This document shows positions 9,575 through 19,694 of a DNA stretch of 64,000 nt, one piece after another. The stretch spans positions 1,488,001 through 1,552,000 of the forward strand of contig CP121458.1 in assembly GCA_029690005.1 (NCBI GenBank), read 5' to 3'. How positions within the stretch are numbered: position 1 is the stretch's first letter; each line of letters opens with the position of its first letter. This DNA is from Prescottella defluvii. GTDB lineage: Bacteria; Actinomycetota; Actinomycetes; Mycobacteriales; Mycobacteriaceae. The notes below the pieces were generated by a model. The model was given only the letters and a program-made list of their open reading frames with translations. It ran no database searches and had not been told where the DNA came from. Both the position numbers and the translations under genes were made by a program.

Positions 9575-10981
9575 TCAGATCCCGACGGCGATCTCGAGTG
9601 CGTCCAGTTCGGCGTCGAGACCGTCGAGGATCCGCCCCAGCTGCGGCGTCGCGCGACGGCAACCGGTGAGGCCGAACGCGATCGAGTCGTCGGTGCTGGT
9701 GCAGGTGATGTTGAGGGCCTGGCCGTCGAGCGGGAGCGAGAGCGGATAGAGCGCCTCGAGCCGCGCGCCGTTCCAGTACAGCGGGGCGTTCGGCCCCGGG
9801 ACGTTGGAGATGACGAGGTTGTAGGGCGGTCGCACCGGTCCGTGGTGGCCCAGCAGCATGTCGAGCGCGAGCGGCGCGGATCCGAGCGCGGCCGTCGCGA
9901 GGATCTGCGCGGTGCTCATACCGCTCAACGCGGCCTTGCCCTCGGCCATCGACGTGTGGATCCGGCCGAGCCGCTCGGCGGAGTCGGTGAGGTCGGTCCC
10001 GAGATTGCACATGAGGGTGCCGATCCGGTTGCCGCTCTGTTCGCCCGCGGACCCGATTTGCGGCGGCTGGTCCCGTTCGCCGCGCAGCGACACCGGCACC
10101 ATCGCGACCAGCGAACGGTCCGGGAGGGCGCCGTCCTCCTCGAGGTAGCAGCGCAGCGCACCGGAGCACATCGCCAGCACGACGTCGTTGATCGTGGCGT
10201 CGGCGTACTTGGCGACCATGCGCAACCGGTCGAGTGACCAACTGCGGGCGGCGAATTGGCGGGCTCCGGTGATCGGCACGTTGAGGACCGAGTGCGGGGC
10301 GACGAACGACACCGGCCCGCCCTGGTTCCGGAGGGCACGCAGCACCGAACCGGTCACCGCCGGGACCAGTCCGGTGGCTTCCCCCACGACGTCGACGGCG
10401 GTGCGCACGGCGGACAGGGGGAGGTCGAGCAGTCCGCCGTCGGCAGCGGGACGTTCGGTGTGGCCCCGGGGCTCCCACGGGGCCGGCATGTCCCGCTTCT
10501 CGGAATCGATGCTCAGCGAACGGCGCAGCAGCCGCATCGCACTGACGCCGTCGGCGACACTGTGGTGGATCTTCGTGTAGACGGCGTACCGGCCGTTGGC
10601 GAGGCCCTCGATGAGGTGCATCTCCCACAGGGGGCGATTGCGGTCCAGCAGCGTGCTGTGCAGTCGCGACACCAGCGCGGACAACTCGCGCATCCCGCCG
10701 GGCTGGGCGAGGGCGTCGTGCCGGATGTGATGTCCGATGTCGAACTGGGTGTCGGGTTCCCAACTCCATTGTCCGAGTGACGAAACCGATCGCCTGGGGC
10801 GCTTCCCGAGCAGCGGGGTCACCTGATTGCGGGCGATCGCCGTGTCGAGCATTTCGCGGACGTCGTGGGCGTCTGCGCCGTCCGGTGGTTGCAGCAGGAC
10901 GAGTCCGCCGACGTGCATGGGATGCTCCCGAGACTCACCGTGGAGGAAAACGGAATCGGCCGGTGACATGGGAAGCGGCAT
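9575..10981 (-). CDS. Wax ester synthase/diacylglycerol acyltransferase (WS/DGAT)
   Basis: A 468-residue member of the bacterial WS/DGAT family, which uses acyl-CoA to esterify diacylglycerol or fatty alcohols for storage lipid. The catalytic HHSVADG motif (residues 134-140) is intact, the N-terminus has FLHGESREHPMHVGGL, and NLVISNVPGPNAPLYWNGA near residue 383 matches the family's second conserved block. Length is normal. Rhodococci and mycobacteria have many paralogues, so the exact substrate cannot be given. It is a single gene with its own upstream region. Confidence 0.92.
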   Translation of the reverse strand: MPLPMSPADSVFLHGESREHPMHVGGLVLLQPPDGADAHDVREMLDTAIARNQVTPLLGKRPRRSVSSLGQWSWEPDTQFDIGHHIRHDALAQPGGMRELSALVSRLHSTLLDRNRPLWEMHLIEGLANGRYAVYTKIHHSVADGVSAMRLLRRSLSIDSEKRDMPAPWEPRGHTERPAADGGLLDLPLSAVRTAVDVVGEATGLVPAVTGSVLRALRNQGGPVSFVAPHSVLNVPITGARQFAARSWSLDRLRMVAKYADATINDVVLAMCSGALRCYLEEDGALPDRSLVAMVPVSLRGERDQPPQIGSAGEQSGNRIGTLMCNLGTDLTDSAERLGRIHTSMAEGKAALSGMSTAQILATAALGSAPLALDMLLGHHGPVRPPYNLVISNVPGPNAPLYWNGARLEALYPLSLPLDGQALNITCTSTDDSIAFGLTGCRRATPQLGRILDGLDAELDALEIAVGI

Positions 10982-11255
10982 ACGGATCGTCCTTCGGTCG
11001 GCGAAGGCCCGGAGAATCGGGCTGGGGATGTGGTGTCGATCACGGAATGTGTTGTCAGTTGTACGTGATTGACGGCGACCGCGCTACTTGTCAAACGTCC
11101 AGGTAAATGGGCCTTTTTGGGTATTTGCCGGAAGTGTCGGTGGATTCGTCCGGTTGCCGGCGTCCGTCTTCGGACAAAGCGGGTGTTCTCCGCGCGGAAT
11201 CGACCGGGAAATTCGGTCGCGAAGAGAAGCGCGGGCCGGTACGCGTTCGGGGTGA

Positions 11256-11578
11256 CTACACCGGACGACAGCCGCAACGAATTGTCCGCGTTCTACTTTG
11301 AGTCCCTCTGCCCTGTGCCCCGGCTGCGGATGGCCGGCCCGGGCGTGGGTGTCGTCGCGCGCGGGCGGCGGGACTGTGGGTCAACGTCCGGACCGCGGAC
11401 GCGGCGTCGGCGTCAGTCGCGCGGGTGAGGGGCGTCCTGGAACTCGAGCCCGACGGATCCCAGTCGAGTGTGGATCCGAGCTCTTCGCGGTCGGCGCGCC
11501 GAATACTGCGACCGATCAGCACCGCCGCTCCGAGGGCGATGATGATCCACGCCCCAGCGCGATCCACAACCAAGACAT
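11256..11578 (-). CDS. Small single-span membrane protein (apparent frameshift)
   Basis: The ATG at 11578 opens MSWLWIALG. Adding one G to the run near 11551 continues it as AWIIIALGAAVLIGRSIRRAD, a single membrane helix followed by a charged tail of about 75 residues. Without the added base the frame closes quickly. The tail is Arg/Ser/Ala-rich and its 3' end may include further errors. Function is unknown. Confidence 0.4.
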
Positions 11579-11635
11579 GTTTATTTTTCTAGCACCGCAA
11601 CCTGTGAAAACACCATGGTTGAGCTGAGAGGAACC

Positions 11636-11941
11636 TCACGTGAGCGAGAGGGACTCCGGGGCGGTGCGGAAACGGGTGCGGGCGTCGTGCACGGTCAGAA
11701 CCGGCACGTCGAGCGCACGGACCTGAACCAGCAGGCCGGCCTCGGCGGCGGTGCAGATTCCGTCGAGGACGTCGTCGTCGACCACCGCGTAGTCGAGTTG
11801 TCCCTCTGCCACGTCGCTGCGGCCGTAGCCGAGCTCGCGGGCCAGCTCACGGGCCTCGTCCAGGGCGGCGGAGCTGCCGATGAACACTACGTCGCCCTTG
11901 ACGGTCGAGGTGGCCGCCTGATCTCCGAGTTCGTGGTTCAT
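11636..11941 (-). CDS. Hypothetical protein, possible BRCT-like fold
   Basis: A 101-residue protein with an alternating strand-helix pattern: GDVVFIGSSAALDEARELARELG, where the first strand and following helix look like the start of a BRCT-type or small Rossmann-like domain, then DVPVLTVHDART near the end. The ATG at 11941 has the ribosome site aaggag 6 bases upstream. I cannot assign a function. Confidence 0.5.
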   Translation of the reverse strand: MNHELGDQAATSTVKGDVVFIGSSAALDEARELARELGYGRSDVAEGQLDYAVVDDDVLDGICTAAEAGLLVQVRALDVPVLTVHDARTRFRTAPESLSLT

Positions 11942-12273
11942 GAAACTCCTTGCTTGCAACTTGTGGCAGTGCAGTACCGGTTCGAGCACGTGTGCGTGCT
12001 CTCCTGGAGAGGGCCTCGCCGATCGCGGGGCTATCGAATGGTAGAGCGCCGATTGCGCGCCCGCTCGCTTCGACGGCACTGCACCGGTCAAGTGTGCCGG
12101 GCTTCGAACCGTCGCGTTGACACTTCGAGTGCGTCGTCGAGGTATGTGATCAGTGGGGAACCGGGGTTCGGACCGGTCCGTTTGGCATATGTTCTTCTTC
12201 TGCCGCTCGGCTGCGGCGAGTCGCCCACACGGGGTGCGGTGACGAACCGGACGACACCCTTCAGGGGAAAGAT
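11942..12273. other. Divergent intergenic region
   Basis: These 332 bases separate two divergent genes. The protease ribosome site (aggggaaag) lies at the right end. I see no further gene or repeat. Confidence 0.4.
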
Positions 12274-13535
12274 ATGCGCAAGAAGTTGGCGCGCTGCGCC
12301 GCGACCGTCGGTACCGCCATTGCACTGGCCGCGTTGTCGCTGCCCGGTACCGGGCATGCGGCACCGGAAGCACCGTCGGCCGACCGGCTCCCCGCCGGCC
12401 TCGTCGCGGCCATCCAGCGTGATCTGCATCTGACCCCGCAGGAATACCTGGCGCGGGCGGACACGGCGCAGCAGGTGGCCGGATATGCGGGCGAGCTGCG
12501 CCGAGTCGACCCCGGCGCGTTCGGTGGTGCGCGACTCGACCCGGACGGCGCGCCGACCGTGGCGGTCACGTCGCCCGAGGCCGCGGCGCGGGTCGTCGCC
12601 GCCGGGTACCGCGCCGAGTTCGCCCCCTCCCCGATCGACGCGCCGGAAGGGGGCTGGCCCAACCGAATCGGCGGTCGAACACGCCGACGTCGGTGCCCCG
12701 GTTCGAGGTCGCGTCGGGCACCGACCCGATCGGTGGTGACGCATACATCACCACCGTCGAGCCGATCGCAACTGCGCAGTCCTTCATGGTGTGCTCGTTC
12801 GGGTTCACCGCTGCGGACAGCGCCGGTACCCCGCTGGCGCTCAGTGCGGGACACTGCGATCCGAACCGGGCAACCACCGGAACGGCGAACGCCGCGGCGG
12901 TATACGCGCCCAACCGGACCGATCTCCCGAACAGTCCCCGGGTAGGCGACTTCGCGAGGTCCGGGATCGGCAGCGCGGGCGGAGGTCTCGACTACTCGGT
13001 GATCCGGCTGACGCCGGAAGCGGCCGCCGGTGGTCTGGGCAAACCCACGGTCCGCGGTGTCGGTGGGGAGGCGCTCACGATCACCGGTACCGCGGTTCCG
13101 GTGGTGGGCGCGCCGGTGTGCAAGTCCGGTCAGACGTCCGGCTACACGTGCGGGACGGTGCAGGACGCTGCCTACAGCACCGATCTGTACGGCAACGGTG
13201 GGGAGTCGTGGCGGGTGCACGGCTTCACCCACAACGCGTGCACCCTCGCAGGCGACAGCGGTGGCGCGATCATCACCGGCACGCGGGCGCTGGGCATCAC
13301 CAGCGGGTCCACGGTGGCCAACGCCGCGGGCTGCGCGCAGGCCGCCGCCGCCGGTGGCGTGCTCAGCTTCGGTATTCCGGTGCGGGACATCCTCGCCCAG
13401 GTGAACGGATCGTCGTGCCCGGCAGGCCCGGGTATCGCCGTCCGCACGGCCGCGAACCCGACCGGGATCTGCGAGACGCCCGAGCCGACCGGCGGCCCCG
13501 GCGCGTTCGGCAGCCTCGGATCGACCGGGTCGTAG
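12274..13535 (+). CDS. Secreted S1-family serine protease, alpha-lytic type (apparent frameshift)
   Basis: The signal peptide MRKKLARCAATVGTAIALAA ends near the cleavage site GHAAPEA. A pro-region of about 110 residues (LTPQEYLARADTAQQVAGY) resembles the inhibitory pro-domain of alpha-lytic-type proteases. The catalytic triad is His in LSAGHCDP, Asp in GLDYSVI and Ser in AGDSGGAI. The frame breaks near 12678 in the pro-domain/protease linker; one extra G in GGCGGTCG restores GGSNTPTSVPRFEV. The C-terminal tail ends GAFGSLGSTGS. It is secreted and probably digests protein outside the cell. Confidence 0.85.
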
Positions 13536-13558
13536 CCGACCGGACCGGCGCCGACCGG

Positions 13559-13975
13559 TCAGTTGACCGTGAACAGCGGACCGGTGATGGTCAGCCCGAG
13601 ATCACCGTTGTGGGCGAAGAACGCGAACAGCATCAACGCCGCGCCGGCCAACGCCAGGTCCTTGTTGAACTGGATCATCTCCGTCTGCCGGGTGGTCGGA
13701 TCGGACTCCGACCAGAACCCGTGCATGATCGCCGCCGTCGGCACCAGGAAGGCGACGAGCAGCAGCGAGCCGAGGTCGGCCCAGATGCCGAGGAGCACGC
13801 TCAGCCCGCCGACGAGGACGACCGCGCCCGAGAGCAGAACCGAAACCTGGGGGAGGGGAACACCCTTGCCTGCGGCGTATTGCGCCATCGTCTTGGACTG
13901 GGTCAGGTGGCCGGCGCCGGAAAACAGGAACAGCGCCGAGAAGAGGATGCGACCGATCAGGATGACGACGTCCAT
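13559..13975 (-). CDS. DoxX-family membrane protein
   Basis: A 138-residue four-helix membrane protein. The first helix VILIGRILFSALFLFSGAGHL has the R-x-x-F-x-x-x-F-x-x-x-G-x-x-H pattern of DoxX/DoxD-like proteins, and a later segment is KDLALAGAALMLFAF. DoxX members have been linked to thiosulfate or redox functions and to membrane oxidoreductase complexes; the role here is unknown. It converges on the protease gene with a 23-base gap. Confidence 0.85.
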   Translation of the reverse strand: MDVVILIGRILFSALFLFSGAGHLTQSKTMAQYAAGKGVPLPQVSVLLSGAVVLVGGLSVLLGIWADLGSLLLVAFLVPTAAIMHGFWSESDPTTRQTEMIQFNKDLALAGAALMLFAFFAHNGDLGLTITGPLFTVN

Positions 13976-14166
13976 CGTCCACCTCCGAATAGCGGTTGAC
14001 GATCACGATAGTGCACCTGGTCAGGGCGTCGGTCCGTTTCTGCGCGGATCTCGGACCGGACTCGGGCGATCCCGACACGATCCGATTTGCGGTGCAATCG
14101 GGGGGCGGCGGAGATACTCGAGTCACGGGCGAGCGCCGACAACCATGAAGAGAGCGACTGACACCC

Positions 14167-14565
14167 ATGACGAAGAACAAGAGTGGCTCGAACGAAGAGG
14201 ACTCTCCGTCTCGGCTGATCGACGAGCGAATCAGGGAATTGGGCGATTGGCGGGGCGAGATGCTGTCCCGGATCCGGGATCTCGTCAAGCAGGCCGAACC
14301 CGACGTCACCGAGGAGTGGAAGTGGAGAGGGGTTCCGGTCTGGTATCACGCCGGAATGATCTGCACCGGTGAGACGTACAAGAATGCCGTGAAGGTGACC
14401 TTCGCGAAGGGTGCGTCGTTGGACGATCCCGCGGGCCTCTTCAACTCCAGTCTCGAAGGCAACACCAGGCGCGCCATCGATTTCCACGAGGGTGACGAGA
14501 TCGACGAGCCGGCGTTCACCGCGCTCGTTCGCGCCGCGGTTGCGTTGAATACCTCTCGCCGCTGA
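14167..14565 (+). CDS. DUF1801-type protein
   Basis: A 132-residue soluble protein with the DUF1801 pattern: IRDLVKQAEPDVTEEWKWRGVPVW, then VKVTFAKGASLDDPAGLFNSSLEG and a terminal helix FTALVRAAVALN. DUF1801 proteins (the YdhG/Fra-like fold) have been proposed as small-ligand or iron-binding proteins; no metal site is clear here. It stands alone on the plus strand. Confidence 0.8.
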   Translation: MTKNKSGSNEEDSPSRLIDERIRELGDWRGEMLSRIRDLVKQAEPDVTEEWKWRGVPVWYHAGMICTGETYKNAVKVTFAKGASLDDPAGLFNSSLEGNTRRAIDFHEGDEIDEPAFTALVRAAVALNTSRR

Positions 14566-14678
14566 ACACCCAGCCGCACCTCTGCTCGTCCAGTTCACCG
14601 ATGGTCCAGCGAGGCCGTCAGTAGCCGTGCCCAGCCGATCAGCTATGGTCGTCCGAAGCGTGGAACTGGGGAGGGTTC

Positions 14679-15230
14679 GTGGCTACGGCTTTTATTGTCT
14701 GTCTCGCAATGGGTTTGGTGGGTATCGTGGGGGTGCTCATCGTCGGTGAGGCCGGCGCCGATCTCGGTGAGACCGGCTCGGACGGGCTACCGTTCCTGAG
14801 CCTGACGACTCTGGCCACTGCGCTGCTCGGATTCGGGGCCGGCGGTGGCGCGGTCACCGCGCTCGGCGGCGAAGCCTGGGTGGCGGGCGGGGCGGCCGTC
14901 GGGGCCGCCGCGGTCCTGGTCGTGCTGACCCGCGGGCTCCTGTTGCCGTACCTGCTCCGGCAGCAGTCGAACTCGCAGATCAGCCGACTCTCCTACATCG
15001 GCCTGACCGGCACGGTCACCATCCCGATCAGCCCGGACGGCTGGGGCGAGATCGCCTTCGTCGACGCGGACGGGAACCGGGTTCGTTCCCGGGCGGTCAC
15101 CACCGAACCGGCGGTGCTGCCGACCGGAACTCCCGTCTACATCAGCGACGCCTTCGACGACGAACACCTCCACGTTGTCTCGATTCCCGATTCGTCGACG
15201 ACGAATAACGCACTGCCCGAAACGAACTGA
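14679..15230 (+). CDS. NfeD/YqiJ-like membrane protein
   Basis: A 183-residue protein with a GTG start. Three hydrophobic segments lie within residues 1-90, followed by a C-terminal OB-like beta domain (LSYIGLTGTVTIPISPDGWGEIAF). This is the usual build of NfeD/YqiJ partners of flotillins. The flotillin gene starts 9 bases downstream on the same strand, so the pair forms an operon involved in membrane microdomain organisation. Confidence 0.85.
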   Translation: MATAFIVCLAMGLVGIVGVLIVGEAGADLGETGSDGLPFLSLTTLATALLGFGAGGGAVTALGGEAWVAGGAAVGAAAVLVVLTRGLLLPYLLRQQSNSQISRLSYIGLTGTVTIPISPDGWGEIAFVDADGNRVRSRAVTTEPAVLPTGTPVYISDAFDDEHLHVVSIPDSSTTNNALPETN

Positions 15231-15239
15231 GGAAGGCTC

Positions 15240-16825
15240 ATGGCTCCAATCGTGGCCGCCGTCGTGGTGGCCCTCGTGATCTTCATCGGACTACCGACCC
15301 TGTACGTCCGGAACTACATCAAGGTCCCGCCCAACGAGGTTGCGGTGTTCACCGGCCGCGGCAAGCCGAAGGTGGTCCGCGGTGGCGCTCGCTTCAAGAT
15401 CCCGGCATCGAACGAGTGGACATCATGTCGCTCGAGCCGTTCAACGTGAGCATCAACCTCCAGAATGCGCTCTCGAACGACGGTGTCCCCGTCAACGTCG
15501 AGGCCGTCGGTCTGGTCCGCATCGGCTCCGCAGACGAGGCGGTGCAGACGGCCGTCCAACGATTCCTCACCTCCGATCTCGACGAGCTGCGCCGACAGAT
15601 CAACGAGATCCTCTCCGGATCGCTGCGTGGAATCACCGCGACCATGACGGTCGAGGACCTCAACTCGAACCGAGAAACGCTCGCGCGCAGTGTCGTCGAC
15701 GAGGCCGGCGGAGACCTCGCCCGGATCGGCATGGAGGTCGACGTCCTCAAGATCGCCGGGATCAGCGACCACAACGGTTACCTCGAGTCGCTCGGTCAGC
15801 GCCGCATCGCCGAGGTCAAGCGCGACGCCGCCATCGGCACCGCGAACGCCGAGCGCGACGCGCAGATCCAGTCGGCCAAGGCGCGGCAGGAGGGTTCGAT
15901 CGCGCAGGCCGAGGCCGACACCGCCATTGCGGCCGCCAACCAGGCCCGCGACGTCGAACTCGCCCGCCTGCGTGCGCAGACCGAAGCGGAGAACGCGGAA
16001 GCGGACCAGGCCGGCCCCCTCGCTCAGGCCAAGGCGGAGAAGGACGTCGTCATCGCCCGCCAGCAGGCCGAGGCGGCCCGCGTCGAAGCCGGTATCGAGG
16101 TCGAGCGGCGGCGCGCCGAACAGGCGCAAGCAGCACTCGAAGCCGACGTGATCGCGCCGGCGGAGGCGGAGCGTCGGGCGGCGATCGCACGCGCCGAAGG
16201 TCAGCGTGAGTCCTCGATCCTCAAGGCAGAAGCCGACTCTGAGGCAGCGAGGCGAATCGGTGCCGCGCAGGCCGAGGCCCGAACGCTGGCTGCGGGCGCG
16301 GTCCGAGCCGAGCAGCAGGCGGAGGCGGACGGCCTCAAGGCGCGTCTGGCCGCCGAAGCTGACGGCCGGAAGGTCGCTGCCGATGCACTCCGCGCGGAGC
16401 AGGAAGCAGAAGCCGACGGCCTGCGTGCCCGGCTCGAGGCCGAGGCCGACGGCAAGCGGAAGGTCGCGGAGGCGCTCAACGCGTACACCCCGGCGGCCGC
16501 GCAGCTCCTGCTCGCCCCCGACGTCCTCAACGCGCTCGTCGCCGCTACCGAAGCGGCCGCCAAGCCGGTGGGTGACATCGATCGGATCTCGATCGTCGGC
16601 GGTGGGAGTGACGGCGTGTCGAGTTCGATCGGATCCATCCTCGGGATCAGCCCGACCGTCATCGCGGGCGTCATCGAGACCCTCGAGAACTCCGGCGTCG
16701 ACGTCACCGGAATCCTCAACTCGATCGGCCGGCCGACGCCGAACACCGTCGCAGCGACCGCCGAGTCGAAGATCCCCGTCGGGTCGGCCGCCGGGAACGG
16801 CAGCGCCGCCGACATCGCGGACTGA
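15240..16825 (+). CDS. Flotillin-like SPFH protein (apparent frameshift)
   Basis: The N-terminal membrane segment MAPIVAAVVVALVIFIGLP is followed by the SPFH domain (VPPNEVAVFTGRGKPKVVRGG, then IMSLEPFNVSINLQNALSN) and a long coiled coil rich in AEAE/AEADG repeats (residues 160-430). The frame breaks near 15406: CCCGGCATCG should be CCCGGGCATCG, giving KIPGIERVDIMSLEPF. Flotillins scaffold membrane microdomains together with NfeD proteins, here encoded just upstream. The C-terminus is Gly/Ser-rich (GNGSAADIAD). A terminator follows within 6 bases. Confidence 0.88.
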
Positions 16826-16830
16826 TCGGC

Positions 16831-16861
16831 TGGTGGGCCCGTCCACGGGGCGGGCCCACCA
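16831..16861 (+). terminator. Terminator after the flotillin gene
   Basis: An 11-bp perfect stem (tggtgggcccg and complement) with a 9-base loop starts 5 bases after the flotillin stop. There is no clear T tract. Confidence 0.65.
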
Positions 16862-16884
16862 ACCGCTCGGCGCGTCGAACCGTC

Positions 16885-17299
16885 ATGATCGGCGGAAACA
16901 ACAACGACACCTTCGCTGGCGCGATGGCATCCTGTATCGGCGCGGCGGTGACGAATCCGGGCGCCTACGACCGTGTAAGGCACGTTACGGCGACAGCCTG
17001 TCCGGGCCGGTCGTCAGCCAGACCTACCCTGCCCTTGTCCGCGCCCTCGAAGACATTCACGCCCGAGCACCCCATGCCCGCGTCTTCGTCGTCGGATATC
17101 CGTGGCTGATGCCGCCGAACAACGGCTGCTTCCAAGAACCGATCGCGCCGGGCGACGTCCCGTACTTGCGCGACCTGCAAGCCACACTGAACGACGCCGC
17201 GCGGTGGGCAGCGGCCGAGACAGGCACGACGTGCACCCCAACGCCGACGGCGAACGAGCACTTGCACGCGAGTTCATCAACGCGATCGAGAACAGATAG
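16885..17299 (+). pseudogene. Fragment of SGNH/GDSL hydrolase
   Basis: The piece begins at the third SGNH block (MIGGNNNDTFAGAMASCIG), continues in a second frame as VSQTYPALVRALEDIHARAPHARVFVVGYPW, and ends at the catalytic-His block DVHPNADGERALAREFINAIEN. The first blocks with the nucleophile Ser are missing, and the residues between AAAETGT and the last block are deleted. With whole blocks absent this cannot be repaired by one base, so it is a true relic of a secreted lipase/esterase gene. Confidence 0.7.
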
Positions 17300-17515
17300 C
17301 CCTGGCCCCGGAGCGCAGTAGGAGATGTGGGCTCCGCGGCGTCGTGGCGTTGTCCACTCTGTCGCTGCTAGGTGACGCGAAGGTACTCCGATATGCCCAG
17401 TGGTGCAGGGAAACCGGCGAGGTCGCTGTGCGTGTCCTCGCCGTCGGCAGTTTCGATTCGGCACGAGTGCAGGGGGCGGACACTAGACTTATGAGCCTCT
17501 GACGAGGAGGCTCGA

Positions 17516-17803
17516 TTGTTGGTATTCGGCGAGCCGTACCAGGTGAGCGACGACGTCACGATCGTCACCGTGTCGCGAAAAGGCTGGGGCCATCGGCCCG
17601 AGCGCCCTGTCGGCATCTACACAATCACAGCGGACGGTACGACGTGGACACCGGCGGTCGACACCAGTTGGTACGCGTTGATCGGCGTCTGTACGGGTTT
17701 CGCGGCAGCGGTGATCGGCTCCCTTGCCGTTCTCCGGCGACCGCCATGGCCGGAGTTGACCGAGCGGGTCATGGCCGGGCACATGGAGGGCAGGCGGCGG
17801 TAG
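17516..17803 (+). CDS. Small membrane protein with GerW/YtfJ-like N-terminus
   Basis: A 95-residue protein. A TTG start is chosen because the ribosome site gaggagg lies 6 bases upstream. Residues 1-50 (VFGEPYQVSDDVTIVTVSRK, then VGIYTITADGTTWTPAVDTS) resemble the small beta domain of GerW/YtfJ-type proteins; residues 51-70 form one membrane helix. The C-terminus is short and cytoplasmic. Function is unknown. Confidence 0.6.
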   Translation: MLVFGEPYQVSDDVTIVTVSRKGWGHRPERPVGIYTITADGTTWTPAVDTSWYALIGVCTGFAAAVIGSLAVLRRPPWPELTERVMAGHMEGRRR

Positions 17804-17823
17804 CGCGCGGGTCTTGACCCGGA

Positions 17824-18734
17824 TCACTTCTCCAGCAGCGGGTTACCCTCGGCAGCCAGATACTGCTCCGCAGCGTCGGAGAAGGCTCGAATCCGGTTCG
17901 TGGTGCTGGCGGTTCGCCAGATCAACCTCCATTCGAAGAGAAGGCCGTCCCGGATGGGGACGTAGACCACGTCCGGTCGCGAGTCGTACCGGCTTGCGTG
18001 GGTGGGCACCGGGAACACACCCTGGCCCACACCGACGAGGGCCAGCATCTCCTGCACCGTGCCGAAGTCGGGGCCACGCTCGATCACCGCGCCGCTCGGC
18101 GTCGTCCGCGGTACCGCAGCCTCGTCCACCTCGTCGGGGAATCCGCGGGGCGCAACACCTTTGCGCGAGCAAGGTCGTCGAGGCTCACTGATTCGTGACG
18201 CGCGAGCCAGTGTCGCGCGGAGACGGCGAGGACGGACGGCTCGCGCAGCAGCACCGGGCTCTGGTCCAGGTCGCGGACGTTCGCGGTGTCGGCCGCGGCG
18301 ACGAGGATGTCGATCTCGTCGGCCGCCAGCAGTCCGACGCCGTCGCTGTAGTGGCTCTCCCGGATCTGCACGCGGCACCCGGGGTGGCGGGCGTGGAAGA
18401 CGTTTGCGACATCGAGGACGAGCTGGCCGATCGCGGTGCCGACGAAACCCACGCGCAGCACGCCGTCGAGTCCCCGCCCTGCCGCGATCGCCCTGGCGAT
18501 TCCCTCTCGGATCTGCTGATCGGCCGGCCGCAGATCCTCCTCGAGTCGTCGGCCGATCGGAGTCAGTACTACCCGTCGGCTGGTCCGCTCGAACAGCGCG
18601 GTTCCGATGCGGCGCTCGAGCGCTTTGACGGTCTGACTGACCCGCGCCGTGGACACGTGCAAGCGCTCGGCAGTGCGGCCGAAATGCAGCTCCTCGGCCA
18701 GCGCCAGGAATATCTCGATGTCGCGCCGCTCCAT
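17824..18734 (-). CDS. LysR-family transcriptional regulator (apparent frameshift)
   Basis: A LysR regulator of about 303 residues. The winged HTH is clear at the N-terminus (RDIEIFLALAEELHFGRTAE, then LHVSTARVSQTVKALE), followed by the periplasmic-binding-like effector domain (LRVGFVGTAIGQLVLDV). The frame breaks near 18165; one extra G in AAAGGTG restores ARAKGVAPRGFPDEVDE and the C-terminal part. It is divergent from the NmrA-like/DUF1772 pair with a 120-base shared region, so it most likely regulates that pair. Confidence 0.85.
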
Positions 18735-18854
18735 GCAGAGCCTCCGTTCGTCTACCCAGAGGTTAACGATCCTTGCGTGATCGGCCGTTGTTCACGAGCC
18801 GGCCCCGGCTGATCGTAGAGAAACGACAAGCCTCGAGCAGCAGGGAGAAATGAA

Positions 18855-19694
18855 ATGACCGAATGCGGCCAGATTTCGCCGACACTCGTCCTCGGCGGCA
18901 CCGGAAAGACGGGTCGCCGCGTTGCGCAACGACTGACCAGGCTGGACCTGCCCGTGCGCATCGGGACACGCGCGGGCGGGGTTCCGTTCGATTGGGAGGA
19001 CCCGCAGACCTGGGAGCGCGCGCTCGACGGCATGAAAGCCGTCTACGTGTCCTACTACCCCGACCTCGCAGCCCCAGGCGCGGCCGAGGTGATCTCCTCT
19101 TTCGCCGAGCTGGCCGTGGATCGTGGGGCGCGTCGCCTGGTGCTGCTCTCCGGCCGAGGTGAGATCGAGGCCCGCACCTGCGAGAAGGCGCTGACGGATT
19201 CGGGCGCCGACGCGACGATCCTGCGCTCGAGTTGGTTCAGCCAGAACTTCAGCGAGAGCTACCTTTTGGGCCCGGTCCTCGGCGGCCAGGTGTTCCTGCC
19301 GGCCGGCGACGTTCCCGAGCCGTTCGTCGACGCCGGCGACATCGCCGACGTCGCGGTCGCGGCACTCACCCAGCCGGGTCATGTCGGCAAGGTCTACGAA
19401 CTGACCGGCCCCCGGGCGCTCACCTTCGCCGAGGCCGTCGTGGCCATAGGCGACGCCGCAGGCCGCGACATCGACTACGTCCAGGTGCCCGCCGCGGACT
19501 ACGCGGCCGCCCTCGCCGCCGAGAAGGTTCCGGACAACGTGGTCGAACTGCTGATGTACCTGTTCACCACCGTCCTCGACGGCCGTAACGCGACACCAGG
19601 CGACGGCGTCCAGCGTGCGCTGGGCCGAACCCCTGTCGACTTCACCGACTTCGCCGCCCGCACGGCCGCCACCGGCACCTGGAACGTGGGGTGA
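18855..19694 (+). CDS. NmrA-like NAD(P)-binding protein
   Basis: A 279-residue atypical short-chain dehydrogenase of the NmrA/HSCARG type. The nucleotide motif VLGGTGKTGRRVAQRL is at residues 12-27, and the substrate region shows the family's late ELTGPRALTFAEAV. It overlaps the next gene by 4 bases, so both are translated together. Such proteins act as redox sensors or as quinone or ether reductases; the function here is not known. Control by the divergent LysR gene is likely. Confidence 0.85.
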   Translation: MTECGQISPTLVLGGTGKTGRRVAQRLTRLDLPVRIGTRAGGVPFDWEDPQTWERALDGMKAVYVSYYPDLAAPGAAEVISSFAELAVDRGARRLVLLSGRGEIEARTCEKALTDSGADATILRSSWFSQNFSESYLLGPVLGGQVFLPAGDVPEPFVDAGDIADVAVAALTQPGHVGKVYELTGPRALTFAEAVVAIGDAAGRDIDYVQVPAADYAAALAAEKVPDNVVELLMYLFTTVLDGRNATPGDGVQRALGRTPVDFTDFAARTAATGTWNVG

